64,000 nt of DNA from Pyrus communis. Taxonomy: Eukaryota > Streptophyta > Magnoliopsida > Rosales > Rosaceae. The translations under genes were made by a program, and so were the position numbers. The stretch spans positions 13,926,317 through 13,990,316 of the forward strand of contig NC_084806.1 of NCBI RefSeq assembly GCF_963583255.1. Direction: 5' to 3'. Shown here in pieces: positions 58,807 to 64,000 of the stretch (its first letter is position 1; each line of letters begins with the position of its first letter). The notes beneath the pieces were generated by a model, which worked only from the letters and a program-made list of their open reading frames with translations, had not been told where the DNA came from and made no database searches.

Positions 58807-58846
<40 letters not shown>
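58807..58846. repeat. (TC)20 microsatellite between two convergent genes
   Basis: Pure TC repeat between the Alba stop (58639) and the end of the opposing ureidoglycolate hydrolase-like gene (58935). Confidence 0.92.
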
Positions 58847-58850
<4 letters not shown>

Positions 58851-58934
58851 GAGCGGCGCGCACACAGAAACTACGACACTGTTAGAAAAGTATACCCAAA
58901 TATGTAAAGTTTACAGGCCAACAACTCCGATGGC

Positions 58935-61900
58935 TCACTGCAATGACAGCTTCGCAAGGGTCAACGCTAATACCTTCACCCCGTTAGATATATCCTGAAT
59001 GGATGCATATTCTTCAGGCTTGTGGCTGTAACCTGCAAAACCAAATCCAAATGGATGCATATACTTTATAGCATTCTCTACTGATTCGATCTAGCATACT
59101 CTACATGTCTAGCTACTGATTCGATCTCACATTCTCTACGGGTCTAGCTACTGATTCAATCTTTTGTTCGGTTATGTGAGTGAATGTCATTCAATGTCTA
59201 TAATTACGAATTTCAAATAATTAAAAATGCGTGGCAACTGACATGCTTTGCAACAAAACTAATTATCAGTCTGATTAAGATTATTAATTTCAGCAATAGA
59301 ACAGTTACTTTAAATGGTTATTTCTAGAAAATGAGAAAGGAGATTCTACCTTTGTAACATGGAATGAATATCATACCCATCGGAGAAACTCTGCAAGGAT
59401 ATGAAATACATTATTAGAATCTATTCGTGGCAAAAACGAATAACGGCATGCTCTTCACCGCCTGAATTTCCTCCAATTTAGTTGTATTAGCAGCCTAAGT
59501 AGCCACTTGGTGGAGTATTAAAAGAATGGAACTCCGGGGAAATCATTTGCTAATAGACTTTAGATATTTAGGGAATCCTTTCTTATAGGGATAAGGTTCT
59601 CTCTCTTACCTGGCCATGAACAGTGAATTGTGGTAAGCTCGGCTAATCATGAACTTGTGGGTTAAGTTTAGCTCTTTCGATGAAGCTTCCATCGCCTCAA
59701 GTATTGATTTATCAGAAAGTGCTGGCGGATCCTGATTTATGATTTTGAATTCTGATAAGACTGACCACACGTTTACTTGCTATACCGATTGCAGATTGAT
59801 GGATTTTCTCAATCACAATGTTCCGCCGCTCTTCATCAATATCTCTTGTGTCTGCGAAAGGAAAAGGTATAATATACATCAAACCAAATTTTTCTACGAC
59901 ACGTATTAAAAATCCCAAAGACTAATATCCACATGCTCAAATTATGGCCGAGAAAGGATATACGATGATCTTTTCAAACTTACAGTAAAATTGTATTTTG
60001 TGCTTGGGATGCTGTTGATGGCTCCAGGATGTAGCTCCAGAATACCTTTGTACAAAATGAATTTATTAATATATACCACCGACGTAAATTAAGAACAACA
60101 GCCAACGTGAGAGAGTTAGACCATGTTGAAGAAATTTTGATGGAAGTCAAAGAACTAAACCATAGTCCTGCACGTAGGTGCGAAGGAAACACAACTTACC
60201 AACTGTACCGACAATATCAACAGATCCAGATTCTAATATGTGTCTCTCAACAGCCAGCGCCAATTCTGCAGCTGCCAGTCCAGCATCATTTCTGGTATAA
60301 TTGATTTATGAAAACAAATACGCGTCAATTGGAACTGTGCATAACTTGTGTTCTTAATGCAATGCCGGTAATAAACAGTTTTCTAAAGTTATTGGGAAAT
60401 ATCATGCAGACTTTGCGGGTAGGGAAGAGTTGCATATAATCTTACAACTCTTCAAAAAGAATGTTCGAGTGGTCCTCTTCTTTACAGCCTGCAAACAACT
60501 CACCTATTTGGCATTAGGACGGCACCAGCATGGCCTCCATTGCCTTCAAACTCCACCTTTAAACTTGCTGGGGCTGCGATCGCAGTTACAATGCCAATTG
60601 ATACACCTGGATCAGAAAACATACATTGTTAATACATAAAATATTATGCCTAATGTCGGGAATATATACGTCAAAAAAGGCGTACCTTTTCCTCCAAAAT
60701 GGGGCATTGCTCAATGTGCAATTCCACAAAACCAGAGTAGCATCCTTTTTTCAAGAACACACTCATCTTCGTGTTTAGTGTAGCCTGCGGATCCTGCAGC
60801 ATCTAAGAAGGATATATTTTGACCATCAACTGTTGTCTTCAGAGCATTAGCCAGCTCCTCAATCCCAGCCATTAAGCAGCTGCACAATATGTGTTTTTCT
60901 TTTAAATATAGGGAAAAGGTAGAATGGATTTAAAACAACAGAAGACGTCATTGTTGAACTTCACCATCCAGAACCCAAAAAATTAAATGATAAAGACTAA
61001 AATGTTTGAAGTAGACAATTAGTGCGTTAAAGTCTGACCAGGTAATGATCCTAACCTTCCCAGGCAGCTGATTCCAAAGCGCGTAGGCTCTTCTGAGGTG
61101 AACAAGATAAATCCCAGTGATCATTTAGGTTTGAACCCCGACCTGCCAGAGTCAGTAGCATAAACATAAGAGCTTTAAATACACTTCACCTTGGGAAAAC
61201 CAAAAATGTGAACTTTTGATTAGGATCATTCTGCTATCGAATATAATTCTCATTTCACAGGATTGGTGCCTCATCCTCGTCTCCTAGAGCTAAATCAAGC
61301 GTGCTAAGGCTACTGCTTGACCAAATCAATTAAGATTGCAATTTACGGTTCATACCAGGACTAAAGTTGCACACCTTTTTGGTACATTGATGGCTTCTAT
61401 AGCACCTAGAACACCCACAACGCCATCATACTTTCCCGAGTATGGAATGGCATCAATGTGAGAACCTGTTGCAACTGCAGAAAGATCTGAGTTATAGCCT
61501 TCCCTGCATATAGGAAAGCAAGACAAAAACACGGTCAAAGAAACTAAATAGAAGTATGATATCAAGAACAGATTATCGCAACTGAATAAGGAGGGAGGAC
61601 AAAAACCGAGAACTTCCCATCTACTGGGGTAAAAGCAGTTTAACTGATTAAATTGGAAAACCCCAAGTTCATAGCATTACAATATTGAAATGACAAGATC
61701 GAATATGAATATAAGTTCAAAGATTAGGACATAGTACACCCACTACCGACCAAAAATGTTACCAACAGCATCCTCTCTAACAGAGAACCCAGAGAGTCCC
61801 ATCAAGTTTTTGATGAACCTGCAGTTAAACATTACCCATAAAAACAATATAAAAGACACGTCAAAGGTTAAATCTCCTCTCAAACATAAACCTTAATACA

Positions 61901-62623
61901 AGTGCGCGTTGCCATCATCCTCATTCTGTTATTATTTGCCATTCTGATAAATAATCGGAATTTGAATTTACCAAACTCCAATCAAGATTCTCACATCTAC
62001 TCTAACTCCAACATATAAACTATAGAAACACATGAAAGAGATGCAAAGTGTATGTAGCATATCAATCTATGCAAACAACAACCGCGGTACAGAATCGCGA
62101 AATTCTACAATCAAGCGAAGTATTAGCTACCCAGGAAATCCGAACGGACTTGCTGAAATTAAAGCTTAGTTGGATTGAGACTGACAAGGTGACATTCATA
62201 CCTACGCGCCAATACATCCTTGTCGGTATACAAGATCCTGGTAACTGATGGGGCAGGTGTATCGGAAATAGTCGAAAGTTCATCAATCTAACAACCGAAA
62301 AACTCACAAAATTAGCTCAAATATGAGAAAATCAACAAACCCAAGTCATATGAAACAATTAAACAAAACCCAATTAGCAGGTATAATACAAATCAAGTTT
62401 TGATTGGTTAAAGTACCTGTTTCTGCAGACTTTGAGTGCCAACTGAGAGTGAGGAAAGAGTGGTGTGAGAGGTAGAGTGTGATTCGTGAATTGGGTAGCC
62501 AGAGAAATCCTCCATTGTTTTGATTGTTGGGTCTTCATACTCATGAGCTGAGATTGCGGTGAAGGAGCAGAGGAGGAGGAGGAGGAGCACAAGGACTGCA
62601 GAGTGAGTGAATTTCAGAGACAT
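58935..62623 (-). pseudogene. Ureidoglycolate amidohydrolase-like gene (M20 family), disrupted
   Basis: Exons on the minus strand: 62623-62417, 62287-62202, 61818-61747, 61503-61375, 61142-61056, 60879-60686, 60606-60504, 60291-60200, 60045-59984, 59851-59610, 59390-59350, 59032-58935. The start is a signal-like hydrophobic leader (LVLLLLLLCSFTAISA) and TMEDFSGYPIHES; later GSHIDAIPYSGKYDGVVG, FTSEEPTRFGISCLGS, GGHAGAVLMPNR, TRDIDEERRNIVIEKIHQSA, VSPMGMIFIPCYKG and the end VKVLALTLAKLSLQ follow Arabidopsis UAH closely. This enzyme releases ammonia from ureidoglycolate in the ER at the end of purine catabolism. Lesions: TGA at 61123-61121 (family Arg), frameshift at about 60765, wrong phase at the 60686 exon end, lost KSHLEID at 59984, frameshift at about 59758, and YHNS for YHDS near 59630. 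Splice sites are kept, so decay is recent or the assembly is poor. Confidence 0.88.
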
Positions 62624-62683
62624 GATTTTTTCTGGGGTTTTTGAGAAAATGATGGAATGTGGTGTTATAATTTCAGATGGGAT

Positions 62684-62691
62684 TTTATACC
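62684..62691 (-). promoter_or_regulatory. TATA box of the ureidoglycolate hydrolase-like gene
   Basis: The minus strand reads CTAGGTATAAAATCCC about 60 bp upstream of the ATG at 62623, a good spacing for a short leader. Confidence 0.65.
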
Positions 62692-62796
62692 TAGAATTCC
62701 ATAAGAAAGTAAATTATCCAAGGACCATGGCTGCTAAATCTGACACTGGTTTGGTTTGGTTTTGTTTTGGTTTAGGACAAGGATTGTCTGCATTTC

Positions 62797-62938
62797 GTGC
62801 CCTCCTATTTTGTGTGGTCACGGTTAAGTTACGTCAATATTTTATATTATTTTTTCTAGAGATAATAAGATGAAAATAAATAGTAATATAAAATGTTGAC
62901 GTGGTTTAACGTGATCACACAAATAGAAGAACACGGAA
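62797..62938. mobile_element. MITE with TTTTGTGTGGTCACGG terminal inverted repeats
   Basis: TTTTGTGTGGTCACGGTTAA ... GTCAATATTTTATATTA is mirrored by AATATAAAATGTTGACG ... AACGTGATCACACAAATAG. About 140 bp, located 110 bp upstream of the TATA box. Confidence 0.8.
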
Positions 62939-63680
62939 GGCACTGAAAGTGGAAGTGCAGATAAGTCCTTTGGTTTATACTATAGCGAGTGGTGACAGTG
63001 ACAAGTGTGGTGTTTATGGAGTGACATCATTTGCTTTTTTACTGGCATCTTTTGATTAACTATTTGCTTTATGATTTAGGGGAAAAAAAGTTAGTTTTAT
63101 TGGACAGATAAAATATTAGGATGTTTTAAAAAAAAAAAAGATAAATAACATAAAACTACCTGAATTATTAGACCAATTACAATTTTATACCTCATCTTTA
63201 AAAAATATCAATGTCATACCTCATCTACGAATTTATTACAATTTCATACCTTCCGTCAGTTGTCTGTCAATTTCTACGTTAAATGCTAACGTGGCTTGAG
63301 GCGGGACCCACTTTCTATTAAAAAAATTAATTAAATATTAAAAAATTAAAAATAAAAAAAAACCAAAAAACCAACCCTTCTTCGATTCTTCCCCGTCCAC
63401 CCGTGTCCCCCCCTAACCTTCCTTCACCACCCCATCGCTGCCTCTCTTCCTCCATCTTCACCGCCCCACTGCTACTTAATCTCTTATCCTGAGCCACCGA
63501 TGCACTGACCTCGAGCAAACCAAGAAGATCCTTGATGGCGCGCGAAGCCACCTCCCAGATCACCACCGTCTCCTTCTTCAACCCAGACTCAAACTCCTTG
63601 AGATCACGGTAGTAGTTCTAGATGACAGACTTGGACATTGTCGCAAATCAGACCTTCGAAGCTCCAAGCCCCAGTGCCGT
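62939..63680. other. Repeat-like DNA with a C-rich block, no gene seen
   Basis: 63150-63260 repeats CAATTTTATACCTCATCT, AATGTCATACCTCATCTACG and CAATTTCATACCTTCC at about 50-bp spacing. 63370-63480 is C-rich. It may be part of an unidentified transposon. Confidence 0.4.
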
Positions 63681-64000
63681 TGTGATATCCCGTCCCTAAA
63701 ATTATGATTTTATTTTATTCTTGACGTATTTCGAAGATTTGATTGGGACTAGTTCTTTATTTCTCCAAATTTGAGAAAAACGAAGTGAGGGTTACTTTAG
63801 TCATTTCCAATTTTCTCGACCTTTTCGGTCAACTCTTGAATTGGTTAGGTAGAGTTCAATTCCATGAGTGCGTAGGCGTAAACAGATCTTATTTCCGAGT
63901 CCGAACGAAGAAGTTAGATTCGTTTAAAGTTGGTGGCATTTTGGTAATATTACCAAAATGCTATAAATGGGAGGAAAACCTCTAGAAAAGGGGGAGGTTT
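63681..64000 (+). mobile_element. Start of an LTR (runs off the right edge)
   Basis: TGTGATATCCCGTCCCTAAA begins at 63681, in the style of the LTR start at 53020 (TGTGACAGCTCGTCCCGG). A TATA-like CTATAAATGGG occurs at 63961. The other end is outside the window, so the call rests on the start and promoter only. Confidence 0.45.

Noticed and set aside
61350..61565. Independent small gene (71 codons)
   Set aside because: It is one internal exon of the ureidoglycolate hydrolase-like gene read into its introns.
1..64000. Horizontally transferred bacterial system or gene cluster
   Set aside because: All recognised genes are typical plant nuclear genes or plant transposons; no operon-like run of intronless genes was found.

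Overview
The window is nuclear DNA of a flowering plant: intron-containing genes with GT-AG junctions, AT-rich spacers and dense transposable elements. The repeat families (Cassandra 5S-carrying LTRs, a small element built on a 'GTTTTAACGAAAA...CGGTACTGTTCAC' core, long fold-back MITEs, tRNA-derived SINEs) are ones I associate with Rosaceae, most likely the apple/pear group. That assignment is inference.

Five genic loci are supported. (1) At the left edge, on the minus strand, are the first two coding exons of a membrane-anchored START-domain protein (429-1875); the gene runs off the window. (2) A MIR166 gene lies on the minus strand (hairpin about 22560-22665) with a TATA box and a GA/CT-rich leader. 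(3) A complete WVD2-like/TPX2 microtubule protein gene lies on the minus strand (CDS 25901-27924, six coding exons, 405 aa, plus a leader intron of about 2 kb). (4) A complete Alba-domain protein gene lies on the plus strand (57063-58639, five exons, 168 aa). (5) Convergent with it is a ureidoglycolate amidohydrolase-like gene on the minus strand (58935-62623). It keeps recognisable exons but carries an in-frame stop, frameshifts and a damaged exon end, so it reads as a pseudogene unless the assembly is faulty.

Most of the rest is mobile DNA. 8550-19503 is an old Ty3/Gypsy element with two 1.2-kb LTRs and PR-RT-RNH-aRNH-INT order (Tat-like, extra RNase H), broken by many stops. 33799-47589 is a 13.8-kb CACTA (En/Spm) transposon with decayed tnp2-type and Transposase_24-type genes; a 1.47-kb solo LTR with a perfect GTAAC target duplication sits in one of its introns. 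Three Cassandra LTRs (4723-5016, 5682-5964, 49037-49320) carry 5S rRNA-like pol III sequence; two have perfect 5-bp target duplications, and one of these is nested inside a MITE that itself sits in an AT-rich minisatellite. A 2.17-kb solo LTR is at 53020-55186, and another LTR begins at 63681 and leaves the window. MITEs, SINEs, minisatellites and microsatellites fill much of the remaining space.

I found no CRISPR array, operon or bacterial-type system. The most notable items are the MIR166 locus, the decaying ureide-pathway gene, the nested insertions that give a relative insertion order, the duplicated promoter modules and large palindromes inside the CACTA element, and the 32-bp minisatellite at 4225-4620.
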